64,000 nucleotides of DNA from CAVYXF01 sp963772335 (GCA_963772335.1 CAVYXF010000005.1:372001-436000); one strand, 5' to 3'. Shown: positions 7,703 through 16,319, counted from the first letter of the stretch. The notes: generated by a model from the sequence alone, not told the origin. Program-made: numbers and translations.

Positions 7703-9734
7703 TGCCTTGACCTCCTTGCGGGGTCGGCGGCGTAACGGGCGCGGGAACCGGACGCGGCGCGGGATTGGGACCAGCAGGCTGCGCTCCCTGGTTGGCGGGA
7801 GCTTGGTTCGCATTGCCCGCGTTGCTCGGCGCGGCAGAGGCCGCTTTCGCGGCGTCCTCCGGCAGGGCAAAGACCAGAAGCGTGCTGCCGCCCTTGGTGT
7901 AAGCCGGAAGGTCCTGGGTGGCGCCGACAAAGCCCAGCGCACCATTGCGGCCGCGCGGATCGAGCTCGGCATTGGCAACGGCGCCCGGCCAGCCGCCGAC
8001 GCCGGACAGGATCGCGACATATTGTCGGCCATCCGCGCCGCGATAGGTCGAGGGCTGGCCGATGAAGCCGGACGGAGCCATGAAGGTCCAGAGCACCTCG
8101 CCGGTCTTGGCGTTCACCGCTTTGAAGCGGCGGTCCATGGTTCCATAGAACGCAACGTCACCGGCCGTGACCACGGTCCCGCTCCACACCGGGAATTTCT
8201 CATGAATGGCCCAGACCTTCTTCCGCCCGACCGGGTCCCAGGCCATGAACTCACCGCGATAGCCATCGCCTGAGCCGGCATACATGTCCGCCTCGACGCC
8301 GAGATATGGCGTGCCGGCGATATAGCCGACCTCGCTGGTCTTGAAGTTCATGCACAAATGCTGGTGGGGGACGTAGAGCAGCTTGGTGCGCGGGGAGAAG
8401 GCGGTCGGCTGCCAGTCTTTGGCGCCGGGGGCGGCGGGGCAGACGCCTTCAATGGTCTTGCCGAGGCTCGGATGCAGTTCCTCGTTCGGCTGGATTCGGC
8501 CGGTCTTCATGTCCACGCCCTTATAGGCGGTGACTTCGTCGAACGGATCAGCGGAGATCAGCTTTCCGTTGGTCCGGTCGAGCACATACATGTAGCCGGT
8601 GCGGCCGGGGCGGATCGCGACTTTGCGGGTCTGGCCATTGATCGGCAGATCCGTGAGCACGACCTCGTTGATGCCGTCATGATCCCACAGGTCGTGCGGC
8701 GAGGTTTGATAGGCCCATTTGGCCATGCCGGTTTCGGGATTGCGGGCGAAGATGGTTGTGGTCCAAAGATTGTCGCCCTCGCGCTGATTGGAATTCCACG
8801 GACCCGGATTGGCGGTGCCGTAGTAGATGAGGTTCAGCTCGGGATCGTAAGATATCCAGCCCCAGACCGTGCCGCCGCCGGTTTTCCAGCGCTCGGGCGG
8901 CCAGGTCGAGATGCCGAGGTCCTTGCCTTTCATCCAATCGTAGGGCGCCTGGAAATCCGACCCGATCAGCACATCCTTGTCGCTACCCGTCGAATAGGCG
9001 CGCCAGACGATGTCGCCGCTGTTCTCGTCGAGGGCGGTAAGCCAGCCGCGCACGCCCATCTCGCCGCCGCTATTGCCGACCAGCACCTTGCCCTTCACCA
9101 CTAACGGCGCCATGGTCATGGTCTCGCCGAGATTGATGTCGCCGAGCTTCTTGTGCCAGACCTCCTGGCCAGTCCTGGCGTCGACGGCGACGGTGTTGTT
9201 ATCGAGGGTGTTGTAGAAGATCTTGCCGTTGTCGTAGGCAGCGCCGCGATTGACGACATCGCAGCAGGCGACGCCCTGAGCCGCGACCTCGGTCGGCGGG
9301 GAATAGGTCCATTTCAGCTCGCCGGTTGTCGCATCGAGCGCGAACAGCTCGTTCGGAAATGGCCCGACGACATAGAGCGTGTTTTTAACAACGAGCGGCA
9401 CGGACTCCTGTCCGCGGTCCTGCCCCACCGAGAAGCTCCAGGCGAGCTGCAGCTTGCCGACATTCTCCGGCTTGATCTGGTCCAGCTCGCTGAACCGGGT
9501 CACACCATAATCCTTCCCCGGCATCACCCACTGCGCGGCATCGCGACTGAGATCGGCGAGATTTTGTCCGCTTTGATTGTCGGTCTGCGCCAGCGCAGTG
9601 CCGGAGCCGAAGGCCAGGGTAATGGCGCAAAAGGCGGATGAGGCGAGGAGGGCAGGCTTGCCTTTGTGATTGGCCCGCGGATGGCCGGCAAAAATGAATG
9701 ATGAAATGAGTCGGCTGCTTAAAAAGCGCCACAT
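7692..9734 (-). CDS. PQQ-dependent alcohol dehydrogenase, lanthanide-type active site
   Basis: This is a 680-residue periplasmic eight-bladed quinoprotein of the methanol/ethanol dehydrogenase family. The adjacent-cysteine disulfide over PQQ is Cys157-Cys158 (GVACCDVV). The metal site uses Glu225 and Asn309 (TANPGPWN). The catalytic base is Asp351 in SPHDLWDHDGIN, and Asp353 two residues on is the extra acid that marks lanthanide-dependent enzymes, where calcium enzymes have a small residue. The protein ends in a Pro/Ala/Gln-rich tail of about 50 residues. The ATG at 9734 opens a long secretion leader ending TALAQ, and the upstream in-frame stretch is rejected. It oxidises primary alcohols, and possibly aldehydes, passing electrons to a cytochrome c. 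The exact substrate cannot be read from the sequence. Confidence 0.92.
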   Translation of the reverse strand: MWRFLSSRLISSFIFAGHPRANHKGKPALLASSAFCAITLAFGSGTALAQTDNQSGQNLADLSRDAAQWVMPGKDYGVTRFSELDQIKPENVGKLQLAWSFSVGQDRGQESVPLVVKNTLYVVGPFPNELFALDATTGELKWTYSPPTEVAAQGVACCDVVNRGAAYDNGKIFYNTLDNNTVAVDARTGQEVWHKKLGDINLGETMTMAPLVVKGKVLVGNSGGEMGVRGWLTALDENSGDIVWRAYSTGSDKDVLIGSDFQAPYDWMKGKDLGISTWPPERWKTGGGTVWGWISYDPELNLIYYGTANPGPWNSNQREGDNLWTTTIFARNPETGMAKWAYQTSPHDLWDHDGINEVVLTDLPINGQTRKVAIRPGRTGYMYVLDRTNGKLISADPFDEVTAYKGVDMKTGRIQPNEELHPSLGKTIEGVCPAAPGAKDWQPTAFSPRTKLLYVPHQHLCMNFKTSEVGYIAGTPYLGVEADMYAGSGDGYRGEFMAWDPVGRKKVWAIHEKFPVWSGTVVTAGDVAFYGTMDRRFKAVNAKTGEVLWTFMAPSGFIGQPSTYRGADGRQYVAILSGVGGWPGAVANAELDPRGRNGALGFVGATQDLPAYTKGGSTLLVFALPEDAAKAASAAPSNAGNANQAPANQGAQPAGPNPAPRPVPAPVTPPTPQGGQGNAQ

Positions 9735-9858
9735 AACGCAAGCTCTCCCTTTACAGCGAGGCGGGATGCCGGACGGAGACCATCCGACAATGACAAAAGT
9801 GCTCTTGCTGGCAGTTCGCTGCTGAACCGTCGCGTTGCGGGGGCATATACCTAGTTTG

Positions 9859-9883
9859 AACGACGGCCCAGGAACAAAGTTCC
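9859..9883 (-). promoter_or_regulatory. Candidate sigma-EcfG (general stress) promoter of the PQQ dehydrogenase
   Basis: On the minus strand GGAAC (9883-9879) is followed by exactly 16 bases and then CGTT (9862-9859). This is the consensus GGAAC-N16/17-CGTT of alphaproteobacterial EcfG sigma factors controlled by PhyR. It lies about 125 bases upstream of the dehydrogenase start, inside the only gap (238 bases) within the island. The nine fixed bases could occur by chance about once in such a window, so position and orientation carry much of the weight. Confidence 0.45.
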
Positions 9884-9972
9884 CGGTTCTGTGAGCGAAA
9901 TGCCAATCGATGGACGACCTTACATGCCATTTGCGCTTCCGATTCTGGTGGACCGGCAGCGACACTGTGGAG

Positions 9973-10839
9973 CTACTTGGCCGAAGCTTTTTCGGTGGAC
10001 GCGCCGGGCACGACTTCGCTGCCCTTACCCGGTTCTGGGTGGCGCGTGGCGCCGAAATGCGGCCTGTTGCTCTGACTCTTGCCGCTGCTGCTGCTTGCGC
10101 TGGCAAACTTGCCGCCCGAAATCTCTTCCTGCGGAGACAGCGAGGCGTAATAGAGGGAGACGGCGTGGATGTCGTCGTCGCTCATCTTGCTGGCGATGGT
10201 CTCCATGATCCCCATGGGATCGCCTTTGCGCTCGCCGCTCTTGAAGTGCCTTAGCTGCTGCTCGAGATAGGGGGCGAATTGCCCACCAAGCGCGGGATAG
10301 ATCGGCGATTTGCCTTCGCCTTTCATGCCGTGGCACGTGGCACAGGGCGGGACCGCCGTGCCGATGATCGCCCCTTCGGCGATCTCCTGTCCGCGATCGA
10401 TCGTCTGCTTGTCCTGGTTGAGCGGTGGCGGGTAAGGGGCCGGTCCGACGATTGCATAGAACGCGGCGACATCTTGCATATCTCTGTCGCTCAGGTCAGC
10501 GACTACGGCCTGCATGATGGCGTTCGGGCGCTCGCCCGAGGCGAAATTCTGCAAGCTGGTGTAAATGTACCAGGCATTCTGGCCAGTGAGGCGCGGGAAG
10601 GCGCCGCTGCGGTCGCCCGTGCCGTCCAGTTGATGGCAGGATACGCAGGCGAAGCGCTGATTGCCGAACTCGCCTCCCAGCGCCACGAACCGTCCGTGGT
10701 TGGGGTCGGGATTGAAGGAGCTGTGGGTCGCGCCGGTCTGTCCCGCCGCACCGCCGATGGCGAAAGAGCGCGAAACCAGTCCCGTGGCAAGGACGGCAAT
10801 ACCGGCCAACGTGGCGAGCGTAGTAAGATGCTGTCTCAC
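9973..10839 (-). CDS. Diheme periplasmic cytochrome c (dehydrogenase partner)
   Basis: The protein has two class I cytochrome c domains in tandem, with heme motifs CVSCH and CATCH, each followed by a pattern like FPRLTGQNAWYIYTSLQNF or YPALGGQFAPYLEQQLRHF and a helix such as DRDMQDVAAFYA. This layout is typical of cytochrome c4-like partners of membrane or periplasmic dehydrogenases. The GTG at 10839 is chosen as start: it gives the signal peptide VRQHLTTLATLAGIAVLATG and overlaps the stop of the GMC subunit as GTGA. The Ser/Lys/Pro-rich tail is probably disordered. It probably takes electrons from the GMC flavoprotein, or from the PQQ enzyme encoded next, and relays them to the oxidase. Confidence 0.85.
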   Translation of the reverse strand: MRQHLTTLATLAGIAVLATGLVSRSFAIGGAAGQTGATHSSFNPDPNHGRFVALGGEFGNQRFACVSCHQLDGTGDRSGAFPRLTGQNAWYIYTSLQNFASGERPNAIMQAVVADLSDRDMQDVAAFYAIVGPAPYPPPLNQDKQTIDRGQEIAEGAIIGTAVPPCATCHGMKGEGKSPIYPALGGQFAPYLEQQLRHFKSGERKGDPMGIMETIASKMSDDDIHAVSLYYASLSPQEEISGGKFASASSSSGKSQSNRPHFGATRHPEPGKGSEVVPGASTEKASAK

Positions 10840-12606
10840 GTCTGCACCAACGGTTGAGGGTTCTTCATGTAGCGGTTGATGAGCGCATCGGCCGCCCAAT
10901 AGGCCAGCGCGCCGACGGTGCCGGTCGGGTTGTAGCCGGCGTTCTGCGGAAAGGCGCACGCGCCCATCACCCACAGATTATGTGCGTCCCACGACTGCAG
11001 ATAGCGGTTCACGACGCTGGTGTGCGGATCGGCGCCCATGATAGCGCCGCCGGTGTTGTGCGTCGTCTGGTAGGGCACGATGCTGTAGTGGTCGTCGAGC
11101 CAGCTCACCGACACCTGCGAGCCGCCCATCGCGTTCGCCACCTCTTGCGCCTTGCCGGTGACGTGGCGCGCCATCATCCGGTCGTTATAGGGGAAGTCGA
11201 AGGTCAGCATCCCCAGCGGATTGCCGAAGGCGTCGGTGTAGGTCGGGTCGAGGCCGAGATAATTGTTCGGGTGCGGTGTCGATGACCCGTGAATGGTGAG
11301 CGACACCGTGCTGTTATAGTGTTGCGCGACGGCCTTCTTCCAGGCCGCGCCCCAGCGCGGCGTGCCCGACGGCACGGGATGATGGTGGATCGGCCGCCCT
11401 GAGGTCTGGTAGGCCGCGACATAGGCACCCCCCACAAAGCCGAGTCCGGAATGGTCGAAGCTGCCGTTGTTGAAGTCGTCGATCGCGGTCCCGAGCGCCC
11501 CCGCTCCCATGAACGGATTGATTCGCTTTTGCCCGTCATAGAAGATCGTGACGCCGGTCATGGTCTGATAGGTGTAGTTGCGCCCGACCGTGCCTTTGCG
11601 AGTCTTCGGGTCATAGGGTTCCCCGATCCCGGACTGCAGCATCAGGATCGGATTGTGGTGGGCGAAAGCGCAGAGCGCGACCAGCTCGGCGGGCTGGAAC
11701 AGCTCGCGCCCGCTTGCATCGACATAGGTCACGCCAGTGACGCGCTTGGCCTGCTTATCGTAGCCGATCTTCGTCACATAAGCCTGGGTGCGCAGCTCGA
11801 AGTTCCGGCTGGCCATGGCGAAGGGCAGGATGGCTGTCTGCGGGCTTGCCTTGGAAAAATGCTCGCAGCCATAGGTCTCGCAATAGCCGCAATACATGCA
11901 CGGCTTCATTTGCGCACCGAAGGGATTGGTGTAGTGCCGCGTCACGTTTGAGGACGGCACTGGGAAGGGATGATAGCCGAGCTTCTCCGCCGCCTGCCGG
12001 AACAGATTGCCGGAATAGCCTTCCTTCATGGGCGGATTGGGGTAAGGCTTGCTGCGCGGGCCTTCGAACGGATTGCCGCTTTCCACCGTCGTCGGCCCGG
12101 CATTGTGAGGCAGCCCGCCCGTGCCGCAGACATGCTCGAAGAAGCTGTAATAAGGCTCCAGTTCCTCATAGGTGACGCCCCAATCCTGGATAGTCACCTC
12201 GTCGGAGAGGAAATCGGCGCCGTATTTTTCGTTGGCCCAGCTTTTCAGGCGAAACCATTCGGGCTGGAAGCGCCAAGTCTGGCCATTCCAGTGCACCATC
12301 GCCCCGCCGACGCCTTCGCCCGGCAGGAACGAGCCAAGCTGGCGCATCGGCAGCGCCTTCTGATCCGGAAAATTCCGGAAGGAGAGCGTCTGGACTGAAG
12401 GGTCCTGCATCAGAGCTGTGCCGGATAGAGTATTTCAGCTCGTCATGCATCCCGGGACTTTGGAAGTCGGGGATGGTCTGACGCATCGCGCCACGCTCTA
12501 GCGCGACCACCTTATATCCGGCTTCCGCCAGCTCCTTGCCGAGCACCGAGGCGGTCAGCCCGCCGCCGACAAGCACCGCATCTACCGGTTTCAAGCGTTC
12601 GGCCAT
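10836..12606 (-). pseudogene. GMC-family FAD dehydrogenase large subunit, frame broken by a 1-base insertion
   Basis: The gene encodes a glucose-methanol-choline oxidoreductase of the gluconate 2-dehydrogenase large-subunit type, about 590 residues. The N-terminal frame has the FAD Rossmann motif VGGGLTASVLGKELAEAG and EYRWK-region equivalents up to ELKYSIRHS. The rest, starting MQDPSVQTLSFRNFPDQ, is in another frame and runs through the FAD and substrate domains to the C-terminal catalytic block NPTGTVGALAYWAADAL. At about 12413-12418, removing one base from AGCTCTGATG restores RHSLMQDPS, the expected family sequence. The 524-residue remainder is intact and conserved, which argues for a sequence error or a very recent mutation. 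It forms an operon with subunit 3 and the diheme cytochrome. Confidence 0.88.
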
Positions 12607-12623
12607 GTCGGGCTCCTCTGCGG

Positions 12624-13397
12624 TTATTCGTTATGATGGTGCTCGGCAAGCTGCGTCGCCGATGTCGCCAGGCTGAGCGGCTCGCGCGTGTACTCGAAGT
12701 CATATTGGTCGACGAGGCCGGCATACTGGGCATAGGCGCCGGGGAAGCCGATCATCCGCCAGGAGACCATGTCGCGATTGCCGCCATAGGCCGGATCGGA
12801 AAAATAGCCCTCCACCGTATTGGCCAGCAGCGTCTCGAAAAATACGGGAGACGGCACCGTTGGCAGCTCGATCTGGCCGGTCTCAAGGCCGGTGAGGACC
12901 TTGTCCATGTCGTCAGGCGACATGTCCCAGAATTCCTTGCCATCATGGGCGCCCTTGATGTAGCCGCGGGCCTCGGCAATGCCGAGGCGGTAAAGATCGG
13001 CCGGCGTGTGCTTGAGCTGATAGCCCTGTTGGGGCGGCGCGTCGGCGTCCCAGGGGCCATCGAGGTACATGCGCGCGCCCGCGCCATAAGCGCCGGCAAG
13101 CTGGCGGTCGATGTAATAGATGACGCCGGCGGCTTCTGCCCCGCCCCATTGGTCATCGCCGGGGATCAGCCGATCGACGGCGGCGCGGATGAATTTGGCT
13201 TCCTCATCGTTGAAGAAGAACAGGATCTCGTGATGGCCATTGGACTGAGAATTATGCCCGATGGGGGCGGCGTTCTGATCAGGCGGATGCACCGCTGCCT
13301 GCGTCTGTTGGGCATCGCTACGCGCCATTGGCACGGTGGCAGCCGCGCCGGCGACACCTGCCACCTTGAGGAGATCGCGCCGGGATAAACTGTCCAT
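12624..13397 (-). CDS. Gluconate 2-dehydrogenase subunit 3-like protein (Tat-exported)
   Basis: The 257-residue protein begins with a twin-arginine signal (SRRDLLKVAGVAGAAATVPMA). Its body matches the gluconate 2-dehydrogenase subunit 3 family: FFNDEEAKFIRAAVDRLIPGDD, then GVIYYIDRQLAGAYG, and the end block EGYFSDPAYGGNRDMVSWRM with IGFPGAY. In the family, this small subunit is exported by Tat and carries the folded FAD subunit with it. The gene lies 17 bases upstream of the GMC subunit, which has no export signal of its own, as expected. Together with the diheme cytochrome it would form a three-part periplasmic polyol or aldose dehydrogenase. Its true substrate is unknown. Confidence 0.9.
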   Translation of the reverse strand: MDSLSRRDLLKVAGVAGAAATVPMARSDAQQTQAAVHPPDQNAAPIGHNSQSNGHHEILFFFNDEEAKFIRAAVDRLIPGDDQWGGAEAAGVIYYIDRQLAGAYGAGARMYLDGPWDADAPPQQGYQLKHTPADLYRLGIAEARGYIKGAHDGKEFWDMSPDDMDKVLTGLETGQIELPTVPSPVFFETLLANTVEGYFSDPAYGGNRDMVSWRMIGFPGAYAQYAGLVDQYDFEYTREPLSLATSATQLAEHHHNE

Positions 13398-13400
13398 GAA

Positions 13401-13745
13401 CTACCCTCCCTTGCGCTGAGGCGCTTTTCTCAGCACGGTTTCGAGGCAGGACTGCTTGACGCCGCCGTCATAGCGCTCACACAGCGAAGCCTGCGGCTCC
13501 GGCGGCTTGCCTTTTGAGCCGCCTTTCTTTTTCGGCCCGCTGAAGCCCGTGGTCGTGCCGTTATCCGTGCCGGCGCCGACCTGCGCTGTCTGGTGGGCGG
13601 CGGCGGGCTGTTGATCGTCGGTGCTGTCCCACTCGCTGGGGTCACGGATGCCCTGATTTTCCTGGGCCCAGGCCACGCTCAGAGGCATTCCGGCGAGCAG
13701 GAGAGTTATGAGAGCAGCGCAAAGGCGAGGTCGGGCGATGGTCAT
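13401..13745 (-). CDS. Small secreted protein of the dehydrogenase operon, unknown function
   Basis: The 114-residue precursor has a clean signal peptide (LCAALITLLLAGMPLSVAWA, then QEN). The mature part is mostly low complexity: a Gln/Ala/Thr stretch, a Lys/Gly/Pro stretch around GPKKKGGSKGKPP, and a C-terminal block with two cysteines, LCERYDGGVKQSCLETVLRK. The cysteines are spaced 12 apart and could form a disulfide. Its start overlaps the stop of the diheme cytochrome as ATGA, and its stop lies 3 bases before the Tat subunit gene, so it is an integral member of the operon. It could be a tether, a chaperone or a small subunit. I recognise no family. Confidence 0.65.
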   Translation of the reverse strand: MTIARPRLCAALITLLLAGMPLSVAWAQENQGIRDPSEWDSTDDQQPAAAHQTAQVGAGTDNGTTTGFSGPKKKGGSKGKPPEPQASLCERYDGGVKQSCLETVLRKAPQRKGG

Positions 13746-14728
13746 TGCGCATTCCCTTGCGATGTGCTTTGCCCTTGCGATGTGTTCTGCTGATTGCCGT
13801 TTTGCGCCGGACCGAGCGGAGCGCCGATCTGCAGCGGTCCGGCGAAGCTCGTCTGCGGTACGGTCACGGGCGGGCGGATCGAGGCGTAATACTCGGCAAC
13901 GGAATGAATGTCGTCATCGCTCAGCCGGCGGGCGATATCGGTCATGATCTGCAGTCCACTCTCTTTGCGGCTGCCACTTTTGAAGGCCTTGAGCTGGGCC
14001 TCGAGGTAGCCCGCATACTGGCCGGCAAGATAGGGATAGACTGGCGGCAGGCCTGCACCGGCCGGTCCATGGCAATTGGCGCAAGCTTGAACACCGCGCT
14101 TCGCTGAGCCGATGGCGGCTAGGGCGGCACCTTCGGTCAACATGTCGGACGCCGGGCTGTTCTTGGCCGCGGCCCACTTGGCCATATCCGATTGCGCAAG
14201 CTCCTCGCCCGCGTAATAAGCCGCCACGTCGCGCATGTCGTCGTTGCTGAGCGCCTTAGCGACCGGCTCCATGACATCACTCTTGCGTGCGCCGGAGGCG
14301 TAGTCTTTGAGTGACGTGTAGAGGTAGCGGAACGCTTGCCCGGTGAGACGGGGAAACTCTGAAGATGCAGAGCCTTCGCCGCGGATTTGATGGCAGGTGA
14401 AGCAGGGATAACAGGTCTGGCCGGGTGCACAGGAGATCTTGCCAAGAACAACATCCTGTCCATGCTTAATGTTGGTGTCGCCGGGGTTGGGGACTTTTGC
14501 TTCCTGGAGAGCACCTTGGGCGAGAGACTCTTCGGTATCTGGCCCCGTCGGTTTCACGTCCTGCGCGACCGCGCGATAATGGGTACTGAACACTTCAGGC
14601 AAAACAGCTATTGAAAGCGCCACTGCGCTGACGACCAGGATATGTGCCGTTTTTCGCGACACCGAGCACCACACGACACGCCGGAGACTTATCGAGAAAA
14701 ACTGTTTAGCGCGCCGCGCGAGCCTCAT
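13742..14728 (-). CDS. Diheme cytochrome c, first gene of the oxidation island
   Basis: The 328-residue protein has an N-terminal membrane or signal segment (ILVVSAVALSIAVLPEVF) and two cytochrome c domains with heme motifs CFTCH and CANCH. Each is followed by the c4-like pattern (FPRLTGQAFRYLYTSLKDY and YPYLAGQYAGYLEAQLKAF). Before the first heme an extra cysteine pair (SCAPGQTCYPC) may form a disulfide. It is a paralogue of the diheme protein encoded at 9973-10839. The ATG at 14728 is preferred over one at 14818 because AAGGAG lies about 8 bases before it. A Gln/Asn/Ser-rich tail ends the protein. It is likely an electron carrier between dehydrogenases and oxidase. Confidence 0.82.
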   Translation of the reverse strand: MRLARRAKQFFSISLRRVVWCSVSRKTAHILVVSAVALSIAVLPEVFSTHYRAVAQDVKPTGPDTEESLAQGALQEAKVPNPGDTNIKHGQDVVLGKISCAPGQTCYPCFTCHQIRGEGSASSEFPRLTGQAFRYLYTSLKDYASGARKSDVMEPVAKALSNDDMRDVAAYYAGEELAQSDMAKWAAAKNSPASDMLTEGAALAAIGSAKRGVQACANCHGPAGAGLPPVYPYLAGQYAGYLEAQLKAFKSGSRKESGLQIMTDIARRLSDDDIHSVAEYYASIRPPVTVPQTSFAGPLQIGAPLGPAQNGNQQNTSQGQSTSQGNAQ

Positions 14729-14822
14729 CGCGCTGCTCCTTCGCTGGCTGGGCGGAACGGCAATGCGCGCAGCGAAATATTCTCGCTGCTTACGGTCCCG
14801 GTTGCTGACGTTTGCCATGTGG

Positions 14823-14862
14823 TGAGCGGTTTGCCCATGCTGTTGCTGAGCGGTTTGCCCAT
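14823..14862 (+). repeat. 16-bp direct repeat upstream of the oxidation island
   Basis: The sequence TGAGCGGTTTGCCCAT occurs twice, at 14823-14838 and 14847-14862, with starts 24 bases apart. It sits about 95 bases upstream of the first cytochrome gene, in a 418-base gap (14729-15146) that is more AT-rich than its surroundings and has no convincing gene. It could be a regulator-binding site or a simple duplication. Confidence 0.4.
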
Positions 14863-15159
14863 TCGGATCGAATTAATGGTTCAACTCACGTTAACATGGT
14901 CGGTTCCGAATAAAAATCTGCGCCGTGAAAGCAATATTGACGCATGCGCAGGCAATACCATCTCCGAAGGGGTGTCTTGCGATGACACAACTTTAGCTAT
15001 GGCTATGCCTTTTTCGCCGCATTATTTGCAAAGCTTAGCGTTAGCTTCGCTCCAAATGAGAGCGCGATAGTAAAATCCTGAGGTGCCAATCGAAATCGCG
15101 CAGCGCCATTTTTCGCGATGGCTGCTAACGAAGCCGCCGAGCGAGGGGGTATTATATAC

Positions 15160-15188
15160 TTGACATAGGTATCTCCTGAGGCTAAATT
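15160..15188 (+). promoter_or_regulatory. Sigma-70 promoter of the IS1595 transposase
   Basis: TTGACA at 15160-15165, a 17-base spacer, and TAAATT at 15183-15188 lie 24 bases before the transposase ATG. The -35 box overlaps the end of the left inverted repeat, so transposase binding there could repress its own gene. Confidence 0.6.
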
Positions 15189-15211
15189 ACAGCCAACGAC
15201 GGGACACGGCT

Positions 15212-16149
15212 ATGACAAACCTCACAAATCCGATCTTTCATAACGAAGATGCAGCGCGCGAGCATTTGGAAGCGCAGCGCTGGCCAAATGGTCCGGTTTG
15301 CCCGCATTGCGGCGAGACGAAGCGGCTCTCAAAGATGACTGGCAAGAGCCATCGCAAGGGCCTCTATCAGTGTAACAATCCTGAGTGCTTGCAGGCTTTC
15401 ACGGTGACAGTGAAGACAGTCATGGAGCGCTCGAAAATCCCGCTGGCGAAATGGGTGCTGGCTTTCCATCTGATGGCTGCTTCCAAGAAGGGCGTCAGCG
15501 CGCATCAGCTCCACCGCATGCTCGGCATCACTTACAAGTCGAGCTGGTTCATGGCTATGCGCATTCGCGAAGCCATGGGCCTGCCCAACGAAAGCGAAGG
15601 GCCGATCGGCGGCGAGAACAAAGTGGTTGAGTCCGACGAGATCTATGTCGGCGGCAAGGCCCGCAACGCGCATAAGTCAAAGCCGACGCCGAAGAAGCAC
15701 GCTGTAGTGACACTCGTTGAACGGGGGGAACTGTCCGCGCGGAACATGTGCCCAACGTGACCGCTGAAAACGTCGGCCAGCATCTAGCCATGAACGTCGA
15801 TCCGAAAAGCCATCTGATGACCGATGACAGTATGGTCTATGTGACGCCGGGCCGTCAGTTCGCGGGGCACAGCGCGGTCAGGCACTCGGCAGAGCAGTAT
15901 GTGAAGCTCGGAGGCTTCGCTCATGTGAACACAGCGGAGTCATTTCACGCGCTGATCAAGCGGGGCATCTATGGCACGTTCCACGCTGTTTCCGAGTGTC
16001 ACTTGCAGCGCTATGTGACCGAGGCGGCGTTCAAGTGGAACACGCGCACGAAGCTTGGCTTCAATGACGCCGATCGCGCCAACGTAGCCATAAAGGGCGC
16101 AGAGGGTAAGCGGTTGATGTACCACCAAACTCGCGGGCAAGCGGTCTAA
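15212..16149 (+). pseudogene. IS1595-family (ISXO2-like) transposase, frame broken in a G tract
   Basis: The first frame (to 15760) has the zinc-binding N-terminal domain, CPHCGETKRLSKMTGKSHRKG followed by CNNPEC, then the helical region and the catalytic VVESDEIYVGGK (first Asp of the DDE triad). The second frame (from about 15735 to 16149) continues VPNVTAENV and MTDDSMVY with the second Asp. It then has HVNTAESFHALIKRGIYGTFH, where the family uses an Asn/His/Glu-type end. Adding one G to the six-G tract at 15723-15728 joins the frames as ERGGTVRAEHVPNVTA, the expected sequence. A one-base deletion in a homopolymer can be a real mutation, a slippage site or a read error. The split product would be inactive. 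Confidence 0.85.
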
Positions 16150-16319
16150 GAGCCGCCCTTCCGGGAAGCCGCCGAAGCGTTAGCTTGCGGCTTCCAATTC
16201 CCCTTCTTCAAGTCCTTGTTCTGCTTGGGAGGGGTGTTCAAAGCGCGGCGCAAAGCTTCATCGCGGCGTTGCGCAATCTCGCCCTCGTCCTTTCGCTTTT
16301 GTTCGTCATGATTGATCAT
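16146..16319 (-). CDS. Short passenger gene of the IS1595-type element
   Basis: From the ATG at 16319 it encodes about 57 residues, MINHDEQKRKDEGEIAQRRD followed by a block ending in RRALNTPPKQNKDLKKG. It is highly charged, probably helical, and similar in style to small proteins (RRDEALRRAL-TPPKPHK type) that I recall beside IS elements in Hyphomicrobiales. It converges on the transposase gene, overlapping its stop by 4 bases. A longer in-frame version (to 16403) would overlap the plus-strand passenger gene fully and is less likely. Function is unknown. It may act in regulation of the element. Confidence 0.5.
   Translation of the reverse strand: MINHDEQKRKDEGEIAQRRDEALRRALNTPPKQNKDLKKGNWKPQANASAASRKGGS

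Noticed and set aside
14642..15070. Plus-strand 142-codon frame before the IS1595 element
   Set aside because: It begins antisense to the diheme cytochrome gene, has no ribosome site, and its composition looks random.
15723..15728. Programmed frameshift in the transposase
   Set aside because: The IS1595 family is not known for it, and a homopolymer deletion explains the break equally well.
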